DNA of 64,000 nucleotides from ELB16-189 sp018266435. GTDB lineage: Bacteria > Bacteroidota > Bacteroidia > Cytophagales > Cyclobacteriaceae. A program made the translations under genes and the position numbers. The DNA is taken from assembly GCA_030123525.1 (NCBI GenBank), contig CP126125.1, positions 3,286,001-3,350,000 on the forward strand, given 5' to 3'. Each line of letters starts with the position of its first letter. The first letter of the stretch is position 1. Shown in pieces: positions 43,934 through 52,747 of the stretch. Under the pieces are notes generated by a model. It saw only the letters and a list, made by a program, of their open reading frames with translations. It made no database searches and was not told the DNA's origin.

Positions 43934-44985
43934 TTAATCAAGTCGTTAATTGCACAAGCCAGCCGATCAGAGTTTATTCTTTGAGTAAACCCTGTAAAAT
44001 TAGCTGATTCATTTAAAGCCTGCTGAAGATTAAATTTTTTTTGAGAAACAGAATAGGCTATCCGTTTGTTTTTCAATTCATCTGCGAGATACTCTTGCTC
44101 GGGCTGCCCCGGGGTGGCAACAAAAATAGCTTTCTTGCCCAACACGGCTAGGTCCATCACTGAACTATACCCCGACCGACACACAATAACTTCCGATTCA
44201 AGAATGGCTTGGTTCAGTTCATCCGAATTCATAAAATCTACTTCCGTAAGATTATCGGTTTGTATGTTTGTTGCTTGTTGGGGTATGCCTTTTACCAGCA
44301 ATGATTTTTTACCGCATTTGCGTAATTCCTTTCTTAAAAGAATTTCAAAAATGGAACGCTGTGGTTCGGGACCTGAAAGAATAGCCATGACATCGTATTT
44401 AACTTTAGCCGGTCTCCATTTCATCCGCGAAAGCAAACCAATGTATCGGGCATTGATTGGTTTATATTCTGAAAGTTTTCCACTCAGTGACTCGCCACTC
44501 TCTTCATCGGGAATCCAGCAAACAGAAAAACGATTGATCAATTCTCGGTGATAGGCGTTAACCCATTTAAAAAAAAATGGCGTATCTAAATTTAAAATAT
44601 GTCCTATAAAAACTGACTTCACCTGCGAAGACCAGCAGCCGTACCGGTTATCTGAAATAATACAATTGATTTTCTCTTGTTTAACAATGTTTTTAATCTG
44701 GTCATGTTCTTTTTGTATGGCCCGGTAAAATTTAAAAAACTGGAAAACTATTTTCAGCCTTAGCGGCAGCCACGAAGAGTAGTGCGCATTGTAAGATGCC
44801 AGTTCATGAAATTTTAGTGAGGAGAATTCTTTTCTAAGTAAAACCAGTGCACCTCCGCTGGAAGCAACCTGCACTTCCCAGCCCGACTTAACCAATTGGT
44901 AGATAATCGGAACACACCGGGTAGCATGACCCAGCCCCCAATCCAACGGGGTTACCAAAGCTTTGTTAGGTAATTCTGAATTCAA
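43930..44985 (-). CDS. Glycosyltransferase (MurG/GT28-like)
   Basis: The 351-aa protein has the GT-B fold signs of GT28/MGT enzymes: an N-terminal GLGHATRCVPIIYQLVKSGWEVQVASSGGA and C-terminal VIVCRSGYSSVMDLAVLGKKAIFVATPGQPEQEYLADEL. It probably transfers a sugar to a lipid. The start is a TTG that overlaps the deacetylase stop by 4 bases (TTGA), so both are coupled. Acceptor and sugar cannot be read from the sequence. Confidence 0.9.
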   Translation of the reverse strand: MNSELPNKALVTPLDWGLGHATRCVPIIYQLVKSGWEVQVASSGGALVLLRKEFSSLKFHELASYNAHYSSWLPLRLKIVFQFFKFYRAIQKEHDQIKNIVKQEKINCIISDNRYGCWSSQVKSVFIGHILNLDTPFFFKWVNAYHRELINRFSVCWIPDEESGESLSGKLSEYKPINARYIGLLSRMKWRPAKVKYDVMAILSGPEPQRSIFEILLRKELRKCGKKSLLVKGIPQQATNIQTDNLTEVDFMNSDELNQAILESEVIVCRSGYSSVMDLAVLGKKAIFVATPGQPEQEYLADELKNKRIAYSVSQKKFNLQQALNESANFTGFTQRINSDRLACAINDLIK

Positions 44986-45656
44986 GATTCACGGTTCAAG
45001 AGTGGAAGCGACTTAAATTGAAACCCTAGTTTTGAAAAATGTTCTAAAAATTTGGGCAGCACATACGTCAGGTTGCGATTGGCTTTCAAACTATCGTGAA
45101 AGACCACAATAGAGCCAGGCCTGGCTGCCTTGATGGAGCCGGCCAAACAACTACTGCGCGAAATATTTTTTGAATAATCATGGGTCAATACATCCCACAT
45201 TACTATTTGGTGATTGTCTTTCAATGCTTTGATTTGCTTGAACGTGATACGGCCATAAGGCGGGCGAAAGTAACGTTTCCCCACTAAGCTGCTCTGCAAC
45301 TCACGGTCATCTGCCAACTGCCGGTTGATTACCCCCTCGCATAATTCCACATTCTGCAGGTATTTTTCAAGAGGCGTACTCCATCCTTTTAAATGATTGA
45401 ATGTATGATTACCCACAAGGTGACCAGATTTTATTATTTTATTAAAAACTTCCGGGTGTTTTTGGATATTATCACCGATACAAAAAAAAGTTGCTTTTGC
45501 CTGATATCGATTGAGTTCATCCACTACAAATTCAGTTGGGCCTGGCACAGGGCCATCATCAAAAGTCAGGTAAATCACCGGCTGGTCGGTGGCCACACGC
45601 CATATCAGTGACGGATAAATTTGAGGGAGAAAGAATGGAGTGCGAAAGAAGTTCAA
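44982..45656 (-). CDS. NodB-type polysaccharide deacetylase
   Basis: The 224-aa enzyme has VIYLTFDDGPVPGP (Asp33-Asp34), NHTFNHLKGW, RYFRPPYGRI and a late IVVFHDSLKANRN, the five motifs of carbohydrate esterase family 4. It should remove acetyl groups from amino sugars, using a metal. The TTG start at 45656 lies inside a TTCAAGA repeat block; family alignment (RTPFFLPQIYPSLIWRV) supports it. It heads the operon with the glycosyltransferase and DgkA-like kinase. Confidence 0.92.
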   Translation of the reverse strand: MNFFRTPFFLPQIYPSLIWRVATDQPVIYLTFDDGPVPGPTEFVVDELNRYQAKATFFCIGDNIQKHPEVFNKIIKSGHLVGNHTFNHLKGWSTPLEKYLQNVELCEGVINRQLADDRELQSSLVGKRYFRPPYGRITFKQIKALKDNHQIVMWDVLTHDYSKNISRSSCLAGSIKAARPGSIVVFHDSLKANRNLTYVLPKFLEHFSKLGFQFKSLPLLNRES

Positions 45657-45678
45657 GATTCAAGATTCAAGATTCAAA
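45652..45678. repeat. Tandem TTCAAGA heptamer repeat
   Basis: Three perfect copies of ttcaaga and a partial fourth (ttcaaa) lie between the SpoIIE phosphatase and the deacetylase genes, overlapping the deacetylase TTG start. Related words occur at 36977 and 58111. It could be slippage-prone and change expression of the deacetylase operon. Confidence 0.65.
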
Positions 45679-45719
45679 AATACGTTTCAATCCTCAATAT
45701 TGAATTTAAATTTATTATT

Positions 45720-46940
45720 TCAATGTACGCGGCAGCTCAGCATGGTGATATCATCGCGGTAAGCGTTGCGTCCTTTAAAGGTATCCAGGTTAATAATGAT
45801 GTCGTTGTGAATAGTCTTCAAATCCTTGCCGTTGTTTTTTTGAAAGTAGTCGACCAAAGCTTGTTGTCCATACTCTTTATTTTCTTCATTAAAAGTTTCC
45901 GTTAAACCATCGGTGTAAGCAAATAACGTAAACTGGCTTATGTTTTCGATAAACCCTTCGTTAACAAAAGGCAATGGGTGTAATGCACCCAGCACCGTTG
46001 AACCTTCTTCGAGTAGGCGAATGTTTTTACCCATGCAGAGAATGGGCGGGTTGTGGCCGGCATTGACATAGACCAGTGTTTTTAATTTCAAATCATAAAT
46101 AGCGGCAAAGCAAGTAATAAACTTCTCTCCTTTGGCACTCTCAAGCACCTGATAATTCAGTGCTTCTATAATTTCTGTGAGGTTAGGGGTTTGACGTAAC
46201 AAGGTATGGAGCGAAGCTTGAAAGTTGCTCATCATCAGCGCAGCCGGAATACCCTTTCCGCTCACATCAGCCACGCAGATCAAAAACTGGTTAGCATTGA
46301 TCGGGATGTAGTCGTAGTAGTCGCCCCCCACCCGATCGTGAGGCAGATAGCTGGCTTCAATCTTCAGTATATCTGTATTGGGCAGTTTTTCAGGGAATAA
46401 AAAACGTTGCACATCACTGGCAATTTCCAATTCTTTTCTGAAAGCTTCCTGTTCTAATTGCTGGCGGGCCAATTTTTTATTTTCAATGGCTACCACAATG
46501 ATGTTGCTCAAGGCTTGAATAAACTTGATGTTGGCATCGTTTTGACCCGATGCATTCTCTAAACCGCCTACAAACACCAGGGCCAGTGTTTCTGATTTAT
46601 GAGAAATGGGAATCACCAAATCAAATTCATCAAAATCACAATTGGTAAACTCTTCTATGCGGTGAATGCTCTTAATTAACTCTACACGGCTATCCAGTTT
46701 AATTTTTTGGTAATTTTTAGTTGTGCCAAACGTTACTTTGCATGACCAGATTCTGTCAAAAACAAAAAGAGCCAGTTTTTTAATTTGAAGATTTGAGCGC
46801 AGTGTAAAATTGAAAATTTTATAAAGCGATTCTTCGGGCAAGTTGTTATTAATAGCCTGTGTAATCTCGAGCAGGGCACCCAACTCCAGTTCCTTTCGGT
46901 CAATTAATTTCTTATAATCGATTTCGTTTTCGACTTTCAT
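45720..46940 (-). CDS. PP2C-type SpoIIE phosphatase with N-terminal GAF-like domain
   Basis: The 406-aa protein has an N-terminal signal domain (about 15-165, with ALLEITQAINNNLPEESLYKIF typical of GAF-containing regulators) and a C-terminal SpoIIE phosphatase (about 180-406): EIASDVQRFLFPEKLP, DRVGGDYYDYI, VCVADVSGKGIPAALMMSNFQ-type motif, VYVNAGHNPPIL, TLFAYTDGLTETFN and YRDDITMLSCRV. It should dephosphorylate serine on a partner such as an anti-sigma antagonist. The ATG at 46940 is preferred over a TTG at 46949. A minus-strand TAATTTTG at 46947-46954 lies only 6 bases upstream. Confidence 0.93.
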   Translation of the reverse strand: MKVENEIDYKKLIDRKELELGALLEITQAINNNLPEESLYKIFNFTLRSNLQIKKLALFVFDRIWSCKVTFGTTKNYQKIKLDSRVELIKSIHRIEEFTNCDFDEFDLVIPISHKSETLALVFVGGLENASGQNDANIKFIQALSNIIVVAIENKKLARQQLEQEAFRKELEIASDVQRFLFPEKLPNTDILKIEASYLPHDRVGGDYYDYIPINANQFLICVADVSGKGIPAALMMSNFQASLHTLLRQTPNLTEIIEALNYQVLESAKGEKFITCFAAIYDLKLKTLVYVNAGHNPPILCMGKNIRLLEEGSTVLGALHPLPFVNEGFIENISQFTLFAYTDGLTETFNEENKEYGQQALVDYFQKNNGKDLKTIHNDIIINLDTFKGRNAYRDDITMLSCRVH

Positions 46941-47004
46941 TCCTTTCAAAATTAGCTAAAAGAGTGTAGAAGTCAGCATTTAGTTGAACGAGCGGAAGCT
47001 TATT

Positions 47005-48099
47005 TCATATTTTCCGGCCTTTCCACTCCACCTTTTTCCACCACGATAAAATACCAACGCTGAAAACGTAAAAAGGGTAAACTAATTGCAGAAGTAAAAA
47101 AATAAAAAAATTGAATGCGGTATTAAGACGATTAGCCACAGTTAAAAGAAAAATCAGATCAATTATTATTTTAGATAATAAAAATGTTAAAAAATATTTA
47201 ACTGAAAGTAAACCTGCACTGACCCAAAGCATAACCCATGAGGCCTGGAATAACCAAATGAATACAGCCAGAGACTTTGCAAAAAAAGACGAATTCACTT
47301 TCCACTTGCCGGCCCAACGAATGCGCTGCCTAAAAAAATCTCTTGCCGATGCCTGCGGTTGGGTAACCACCAGAGAGTTCAATGCCACCACAGAACCAGG
47401 AAAGCGTGCTTGAATTTTACGCATCAGAAATTCATCATCGCCCGAGGCAATGTGTTCATTGCCCGCGTAGCCATTCACTTGTTCAAATGTACTTTTCCAA
47501 AAAGCAAGGTTGGCTCCATTACACATAGTAGGTATTCTCCAACCCAGCGTTCCAAACGTAACCCCCATCACACCGGCAAACTCCAACGATTGAAGTTTAG
47601 AAAATAAATTTTGCTGCTGCAAAGAAACCAGGCCTACTGCCATCTGGCACTGTTCATCAGAAAATACTTGATCAATCTTAATGAGCCAGTCTGGTGGCAG
47701 TTGGCAATCGGCATCGGTAGTGGCAATGATTTTGCCCCGGGCATTAAGAATACCTTTAGCCAGTGCCTCCTTTTTTCCTGCCTCATTTTCAGTAAGTGAA
47801 AGAATTGAAAAATTTTGAGCAGAACTAGCCATCGGCTGAAGTACCTCCAGCGTGTTATCGGTTGAATGATCATTGACAACGATTATTTCAAAACCTGATG
47901 CGGGATATTGCTGCTCTAGCAATGAACCAATCAGCCATCTTATATTTCTACCTTCATTTCTGACGGCAATTACTACTGAAATAAATTTGCCAGATGAGTT
48001 TCTATTAGGTTGGTGGCTGAACACCCTATTCCAACCGAGCATCAGGGTTGTCAACAAAAAAAAATATAATCCGAAGACGATTAAAAAATAAATAGTCAT
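47005..48099 (-). CDS. Membrane-bound GT2 glycosyltransferase
   Basis: The 364-aa protein starts with a hydrophobic segment (IYFLIVFGLYFFLLTTLMLGW), then a GT2 fold: ISVVIAVRNEG, IIVVNDHSTDNT, IATTDADCQLPPDWL (DxD-like metal site), MVGASLANLA-type central stretch, GDDEFLM, and QRIRWAGKW (QxxRW motif). Further C-terminal membrane segments follow (about residues 265-345). The QxxRW motif marks processive glycan synthases or lipid-linked sugar transferases. It is divergent from ruvC with only 26 bases between the starts. Confidence 0.92.
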   Translation of the reverse strand: MTIYFLIVFGLYFFLLTTLMLGWNRVFSHQPNRNSSGKFISVVIAVRNEGRNIRWLIGSLLEQQYPASGFEIIVVNDHSTDNTLEVLQPMASSAQNFSILSLTENEAGKKEALAKGILNARGKIIATTDADCQLPPDWLIKIDQVFSDEQCQMAVGLVSLQQQNLFSKLQSLEFAGVMGVTFGTLGWRIPTMCNGANLAFWKSTFEQVNGYAGNEHIASGDDEFLMRKIQARFPGSVVALNSLVVTQPQASARDFFRQRIRWAGKWKVNSSFFAKSLAVFIWLFQASWVMLWVSAGLLSVKYFLTFLLSKIIIDLIFLLTVANRLNTAFNFFIFLLLQLVYPFYVFSVGILSWWKKVEWKGRKI

Positions 48100-48113
48100 T
48101 GCTGCTTAATGCG

Positions 48114-48121
48114 TAAGTTTG
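48114..48121 (+). promoter_or_regulatory. -7 box candidate for ruvC
   Basis: TAAGTTTG fits TAnnTTTG. It ends 4 bases before the GTG at 48126, which would put the transcript start at or after that codon. This favours either a leaderless message or translation from the next GTG at 48150. Confidence 0.4.
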
Positions 48122-48125
48122 AGCC

Positions 48126-48692
48126 GTGAGCAAAGTTGACAAAAAGATTGTGAAAGAAAAGGTAATTCTCGGTCTGGATCCGGGCACCAACATAATGGGT
48201 TACGGGGTAATCACTGTTCGTTCGGGGCAAATCAAGCTCAATCAATTTGGTGTGATCAACATGGGCAAGCAGGGTGAGCATGCGTTGAAACTAAAAAAAA
48301 TTTTTGACCGCGTGCTGGCATTGGTTGATGAATACAAACCCGATGAAGTGGCGCTGGAAGCCCCTTTCTTCGGCAAAAATGTTCAGTCTATGTTAAAGCT
48401 CGGCCGGGCGCAGGGAGTAGCCATGTCAGCCGCACTGTATCGGGAAATACCGATTACTGAATATGCCCCAAAAAAAGTCAAACAATCTGTAACCGGAAAC
48501 GGCAACGCCAGCAAAGAGCAAGTAGCCCGAATGTTGATGCAGGTTTTCGCCATTAAAGAATTGCCCAAGCTATTCGACTCTACCGATGCGCTGGCCGTGG
48601 CCGTTTGCCATCACTATCAAAACGGTGCGATCAAAATCAAATCAAAGTCGTGGGAAGGTTTCTTGAAAGAAAATCCCGGCCGTATTCTCTGA
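48126..48692 (+). CDS. ruvC: Crossover junction endodeoxyribonuclease RuvC
   Basis: The 188-aa enzyme cuts Holliday junctions in recombination repair. It has VILGLDPGTNIMGYGVI (first Asp), EVALEAPFFGKNVQSMLKLG (Glu), and DSTDALAVAVCHH (final Asp). The start is GTG; one at 48150 would give a 180-residue protein beginning KEKVILGLDPGTN, as in many relatives, and would leave a short leader after the -7 box. The polysaccharide deacetylase gene follows after 2 bases, so ruvC heads a glycan transcript. Confidence 0.95.
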   Translation: MSKVDKKIVKEKVILGLDPGTNIMGYGVITVRSGQIKLNQFGVINMGKQGEHALKLKKIFDRVLALVDEYKPDEVALEAPFFGKNVQSMLKLGRAQGVAMSAALYREIPITEYAPKKVKQSVTGNGNASKEQVARMLMQVFAIKELPKLFDSTDALAVAVCHHYQNGAIKIKSKSWEGFLKENPGRIL

Positions 48693-48694
48693 TC

Positions 48695-49978
48695 ATGGAA
48701 ATTACAGTCTTCATCGAAGCCGATAGCCGGTTTAGTCATGAACTAAGGTATGTGCTAACCATTTTCGCGCAGAATAAAGGCGTGAATTTTCGTTTTGTTT
48801 CTTCGCCAGATCAGGCAGACCTCTCATTTGGCACAACCACATCCTACGATTATATTGTCGCAGAAAATTTTTATTCCCTCATCGGGCAATCTCAATTCTC
48901 ATTTAAAAATCATTTTACGTCTGATTGCTTGATCCGAACCAAGTCAGGGCAAATTGATTACTTGTCTTCCGCATTTTATATGCTGAACAGTTTGCAAGAA
49001 TATGAAAGCATCGATTTGGATGAAGTGCATCGGTTTAAATATTCAGCCAGCTATCAATACCAATTTGGCAACGTGCAGGAAAACCTGGTGCAACAATGCT
49101 TTGACAATTTGTGCAGCCACCCAAAACTAAGTTCACTCAAGAAAGCAAGCCGGCCTTCGGCCATTTTCTTGTCGCACGATATTGATTCCATTCACGGCAG
49201 TTTATATCAAGATGGATTCTACCTCCTGAAAAAAGGCAAGCCTCACCTGATTTTCAAGTTACTATTGAACGAACTTCTGCAACGCCCCGATTGGTACACA
49301 TTTGATAGAATTATGAAAATAGAAGATGAATATACTTTCAAATCCACTTTTTTCTGGCTGGTAAACCAAGGGCGCCTCTCCAAACGAGAAGTAAATGCCG
49401 ATTACTCCATTACAAATCAGCGAATACGATCGGCCATTCAATCGGCTGCAACAAAGGGATGGCATAACGGAATTCACAAAAGTATTTCGAAGGAAAGTCT
49501 GACCAGCGAAATTGCTAAATCGGGCCTCACTCCTTCTGCCAACCGCAACCATTATTTAAAATTCAACCTGCCGTCACATTACAACGAAATAGAAAAGTCG
49601 GGGTTAAAAATGGATGCCAGCCTGGGTTTTGCCGAAGCCTATGGTTTTAGAAACAGCTATAGCCTGCCCTTCACTCCTTTCGACTTAAAAAATAAAAAAC
49701 CATATTCATTTGTAGAGGTTCCGCTAACCATTATGGACACTACGCTTTACCGTTACCAAAAAAAAGAAGTAAATAGTGTGGCCAACGAGTTGATCGAATT
49801 TCTTGAGAAGAATAAATTCAATGCGGTAATCTCACTGCTGTGGCACAACAACTATTTCACCGAATACAAGTTTCATGGTTACTTGCCGTTGTACAAAAAA
49901 TTATTGGCGTATTTTTACGAAAATAACTGGCGAAGTCTGCAACCTGACGAAATCATTGCCCTTTATTCGCTTAACTAA
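48695..49978 (+). CDS. Polysaccharide deacetylase-like protein with N-terminal DUF7033-like domain
   Basis: The 427-aa protein has an N-terminal part typical of Bacteroidota deacetylase-like proteins with DUF7033 (SFGTTTSYDYIVAENFYSL, YLSSAFYMLNSLQEYE) and a deacetylase-like region starting at SAIFLSHDIDSIHGS, with WHNGIHKS and ISLLWHNNYFTEYKFHGY later. The ATG at 48695 lies 2 bases after the ruvC stop. It is larger than, and quite unlike, the NodB protein at 44982. It probably modifies surface glycan. Confidence 0.88.
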   Translation: MEITVFIEADSRFSHELRYVLTIFAQNKGVNFRFVSSPDQADLSFGTTTSYDYIVAENFYSLIGQSQFSFKNHFTSDCLIRTKSGQIDYLSSAFYMLNSLQEYESIDLDEVHRFKYSASYQYQFGNVQENLVQQCFDNLCSHPKLSSLKKASRPSAIFLSHDIDSIHGSLYQDGFYLLKKGKPHLIFKLLLNELLQRPDWYTFDRIMKIEDEYTFKSTFFWLVNQGRLSKREVNADYSITNQRIRSAIQSAATKGWHNGIHKSISKESLTSEIAKSGLTPSANRNHYLKFNLPSHYNEIEKSGLKMDASLGFAEAYGFRNSYSLPFTPFDLKNKKPYSFVEVPLTIMDTTLYRYQKKEVNSVANELIEFLEKNKFNAVISLLWHNNYFTEYKFHGYLPLYKKLLAYFYENNWRSLQPDEIIALYSLN

Positions 49979-49993
49979 TTTTTTGATCAACAG

Positions 49994-50566
49994 ATGTCTT
50001 TCCTGAAATCAATGGTTCGTAAATTCAATTATGCCGTTTGGCAACGGGTTTACTCCAATGAAATTATCTGCTTGTTTGAAATGAAACAACCGCGTGAAAT
50101 TACAGTTGAAGGGCTAACCATTAAGCCGGTAACGACTCAGAATCTGGGCGATGCTCAATCTTTTCAGAGCCAATTTCAACTGCGCCAATTTCAGCGCCTG
50201 ATGAACGAAGGAAACATTGGGTTTTATGGCTACTTAGATAAGGTATGTATTCACCGATCATGGGTAATCACCGGGCCGGCACAAGCTAAGCTACATCCCC
50301 TGTTTTCAAAAAAAATTACTGAAAAAGAATCCTTCATTCACTACTGTGAAACAGCACCGCAGGCCAGGGGCAAAAACATGTTCACGGCCGTGCTCAGCCA
50401 CATCGGCCGGCAGTTTGCCGGTAATAAAATCCTGATCAGTGCCGATCAACTCAATAGAAGTTCCATTCGAAGTATAAAAAAAAGTGGATTCATTGAACAT
50501 GAACGTATCCATTTAATCATTTTCTTTGGAATTAGGTTGGTGAAAAAACTACCCTTTGAAGCATAA
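49994..50566 (+). CDS. GNAT family acetyltransferase-like protein
   Basis: The 190-residue protein has a GNAT-type core: IHYCETAPQARGKNMFTAVLSHI (the acetyl-CoA-binding QxxGx-like site with ARGKN), and ILISADQLNRSSIRSIKKSGFIEHERI, which matches the N-N-S-I-x-x-x-x-K-x-G-F pattern. The N-terminal 100 residues are less clear. Its stop is followed at once by the FemAB-like gene (ATAA then ATG). It may acetylate an amino sugar in the glycan route. Confidence 0.78.
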   Translation: MSFLKSMVRKFNYAVWQRVYSNEIICLFEMKQPREITVEGLTIKPVTTQNLGDAQSFQSQFQLRQFQRLMNEGNIGFYGYLDKVCIHRSWVITGPAQAKLHPLFSKKITEKESFIHYCETAPQARGKNMFTAVLSHIGRQFAGNKILISADQLNRSSIRSIKKSGFIEHERIHLIIFFGIRLVKKLPFEA

Positions 50567-51517
50567 ATGGAATTAACCAATAAAAACCGTTACCGGATAT
50601 TTTGTCAACACGAAAACGTACCGTTGTTTCAAAACGATTGGTGGCTGGATGCCGTGTGCGGAACAGACTGGGACGTGGCACTGGTGGTGCATGATGAGAA
50701 GGTGATAGCCGCACTTCCCTACCGGATTGAAAAGAAAGGATGGTTTCGTTTGTTGAACATGCCCAAGCTAACCGGTTTTCTTGGGCCTGTCATCTGCCAC
50801 CCTTCCAATCAAAAATATGCTACGCACTTGAGTTTTGAAATGGAGGTAATGGAAAACCTCATTGGGCAACTTCCTTCATTTTCATTCTTCAGGCAGAATT
50901 TTCATTACCCGGTTACCAATTGGCTTCCATTTTACTGGAAGAGGTTTGAGCAAACCACCCGCTACACCTACATATTGAAGCTGGACGACCTGAAACAAGT
51001 TTTTGATGAATTGAAAAGCAGCGTGCGTGGAAAAATAAGAAAAGCCGGTGAATTGGTTTCGGTAGTTGACTGTCATTCCATTGAAGCGTTTTACTCACTC
51101 TTCTGCAAAACGTTCGAGCGGCAGAAATTAAAACCACCCGTCACGCTTTCTTATTTAAAAAAAGTGGACGAGGTGCTTTCGCAACGCAACCAGCGAAAAA
51201 TTTTCGTGGCAACCGATAATGAAGGAAGAAATCATTCAGCCTTATATTTAAGTTGGGACCACGAGTCGGCCTATGTACACCTGGTTGGTGAAGACCCCGC
51301 CCTGCGCAACAGCGGAGCCGGTATGTTGCTGATCTGGAAAGCCATCGAGTTTACCAAAAATGAATTGAAGCTATCTACTTTCGATTTTCTCGGAAGCATG
51401 ATTGAATCGGTAGAGCCGGTAAGGCGATCGTTTGGCGCAAAACAGATCCCTTATTTTCAAGTGCGCAAAACAAATTCATTTTTGCTAAAAATTATTTTTA
51501 GAATTTTGTCACGTTAG
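50567..51517 (+). CDS. FemAB/BioF2-like GNAT acyltransferase
   Basis: The 316-aa protein matches the GNAT type found in exopolysaccharide clusters (PF13480-like): FQNDWWLDAVCGTDWDVALVVHDEKVIAALPY, YTYILKLDDLKQVFDELKSSVRGKIRKAGE, and SALYLSWDHESAYVHLVGEDPALRNSGAGMLLIWKAIEF. It has the tandem-GNAT fold of FemAB proteins. The substrate is probably a sugar or peptide intermediate. It follows directly on 49994. Confidence 0.9.
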   Translation: MELTNKNRYRIFCQHENVPLFQNDWWLDAVCGTDWDVALVVHDEKVIAALPYRIEKKGWFRLLNMPKLTGFLGPVICHPSNQKYATHLSFEMEVMENLIGQLPSFSFFRQNFHYPVTNWLPFYWKRFEQTTRYTYILKLDDLKQVFDELKSSVRGKIRKAGELVSVVDCHSIEAFYSLFCKTFERQKLKPPVTLSYLKKVDEVLSQRNQRKIFVATDNEGRNHSALYLSWDHESAYVHLVGEDPALRNSGAGMLLIWKAIEFTKNELKLSTFDFLGSMIESVEPVRRSFGAKQIPYFQVRKTNSFLLKIIFRILSR

Positions 51518-51616
51518 TAATAAGGTTGAAAAAACTGAAGTAACTAATGTGTATTTCAACTTGTCACCAAGAAGTTTGCCCTTAAAGAATAAATATTTTC
51601 ATCTTGTTCATTTGCC

Positions 51617-52747
51617 ATGACTTCACGAAATATACTACTCATCTCCTTCAGTAATTTAAAAACCGATGCGCGGGTAAAGCGTCACCTGAATTTTTTGCGC
51701 AATGCGGGCCACCACGTAACGCTGGCTTGCCATGATTCCGAACCGTATGACGATGTAAAGTTGATCAGGGTAAGTCCTCTTCGCCTCAATCTCGTTAAAA
51801 AAATTATCTCAAGTGCGCTGCTCATTTCAAGGCTATATTCATTGGCATACCGTTATTTGTACGGACAAAAGCTGATGTTTAATCAACCTTTTGATGTGAT
51901 ATTGGCCAATGACATCGAAGCACTACCCCTGGCATTTGAACTGAAGGGCACAGCCAAAATTGTTTTTGATGCTCACGAATATGCCCCGCGCCACTTTGAA
52001 GACAAACTGATGTGGCGAATCTTTTTTCAGGGATTCAATCAATACCTCTGCAAAAAATACATCCCTAAAGTGGACAGCATGATCACCATAGGGCAAGGCA
52101 TTGCCAACGAATACGAAAAAAATTATGGAGTGAAACCAGTAGTGATCACCAACGCGTCTCCGTACTATGACATTGAACCAAAGAAAACAGACCCAGCCAA
52201 AATCAAATTAGTTCATCAGGGCATTGCCACTCCTTCGCGCAAGTTGGAGTTAATGTTTGACATGATGAAGCATTTAGACAACCGGTTTACACTCGATCTA
52301 TTGTTGGTCAAACCCACACACCGGTCAAACATTCTCTATTTAGAAAAACTGAAAGCCCTGGCAAAATCCGATAGCCGCATTGGTTTTCCTGAACCGGTGC
52401 CGGCAAGGCAATTGATCAATTTACTCAATCAATACGATCTTGGCGTAACCTTAATACCTCCTGTAAATTTTAATTACGCCAACACCTTGCCTAACAAATT
52501 TTTTGAATGCATTCAGGCTAGAATAGGCCAAGCCATTGGCCCAATTCCTGAAATGAAAAAAATTACCGAGTACTATAAGCTGGGTGTTGTTTCTGAAGAT
52601 TTCAACCCCGAAAATCTGGCGAAGAAAATAATGCAACTTGCCCCAGAACAAGTTGATGAGTTTAAGAATAACTGCAGTGCGGCAGCATTAGCATTTAATG
52701 CCGCTAAAAACGAAACATTGTTAAACGAAATCATTGGTAATTTGTGA
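51617..52747 (+). CDS. GT4-type glycosyltransferase
   Basis: The 376-aa protein has a group 1 glycosyltransferase layout: ISFSNLKTDARVKRHLNFLRNAGHHVTLACHDSE, IVFDAHEYAPRHFEDKLMW, and LPNKFFECIQARIGQAIGPIPEMKKI. It should transfer a sugar to a lipid-linked glycan. A gap of 99 bases separates it from the FemAB-like gene, with a TATTTTCA segment as weak -7 candidate. The following gene begins with GTG that overlaps its TGA by 4 bases. Confidence 0.9.
   Translation: MTSRNILLISFSNLKTDARVKRHLNFLRNAGHHVTLACHDSEPYDDVKLIRVSPLRLNLVKKIISSALLISRLYSLAYRYLYGQKLMFNQPFDVILANDIEALPLAFELKGTAKIVFDAHEYAPRHFEDKLMWRIFFQGFNQYLCKKYIPKVDSMITIGQGIANEYEKNYGVKPVVITNASPYYDIEPKKTDPAKIKLVHQGIATPSRKLELMFDMMKHLDNRFTLDLLLVKPTHRSNILYLEKLKALAKSDSRIGFPEPVPARQLINLLNQYDLGVTLIPPVNFNYANTLPNKFFECIQARIGQAIGPIPEMKKITEYYKLGVVSEDFNPENLAKKIMQLAPEQVDEFKNNCSAAALAFNAAKNETLLNEIIGNL

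Noticed and set aside
45621..45905. Plus-strand frame of 94 codons over the TTCAAGA repeat and the SpoIIE gene end
   Set aside because: Begins in the deacetylase gene on the opposite strand and runs through repeats and conserved SpoIIE sequence; no family resemblance.
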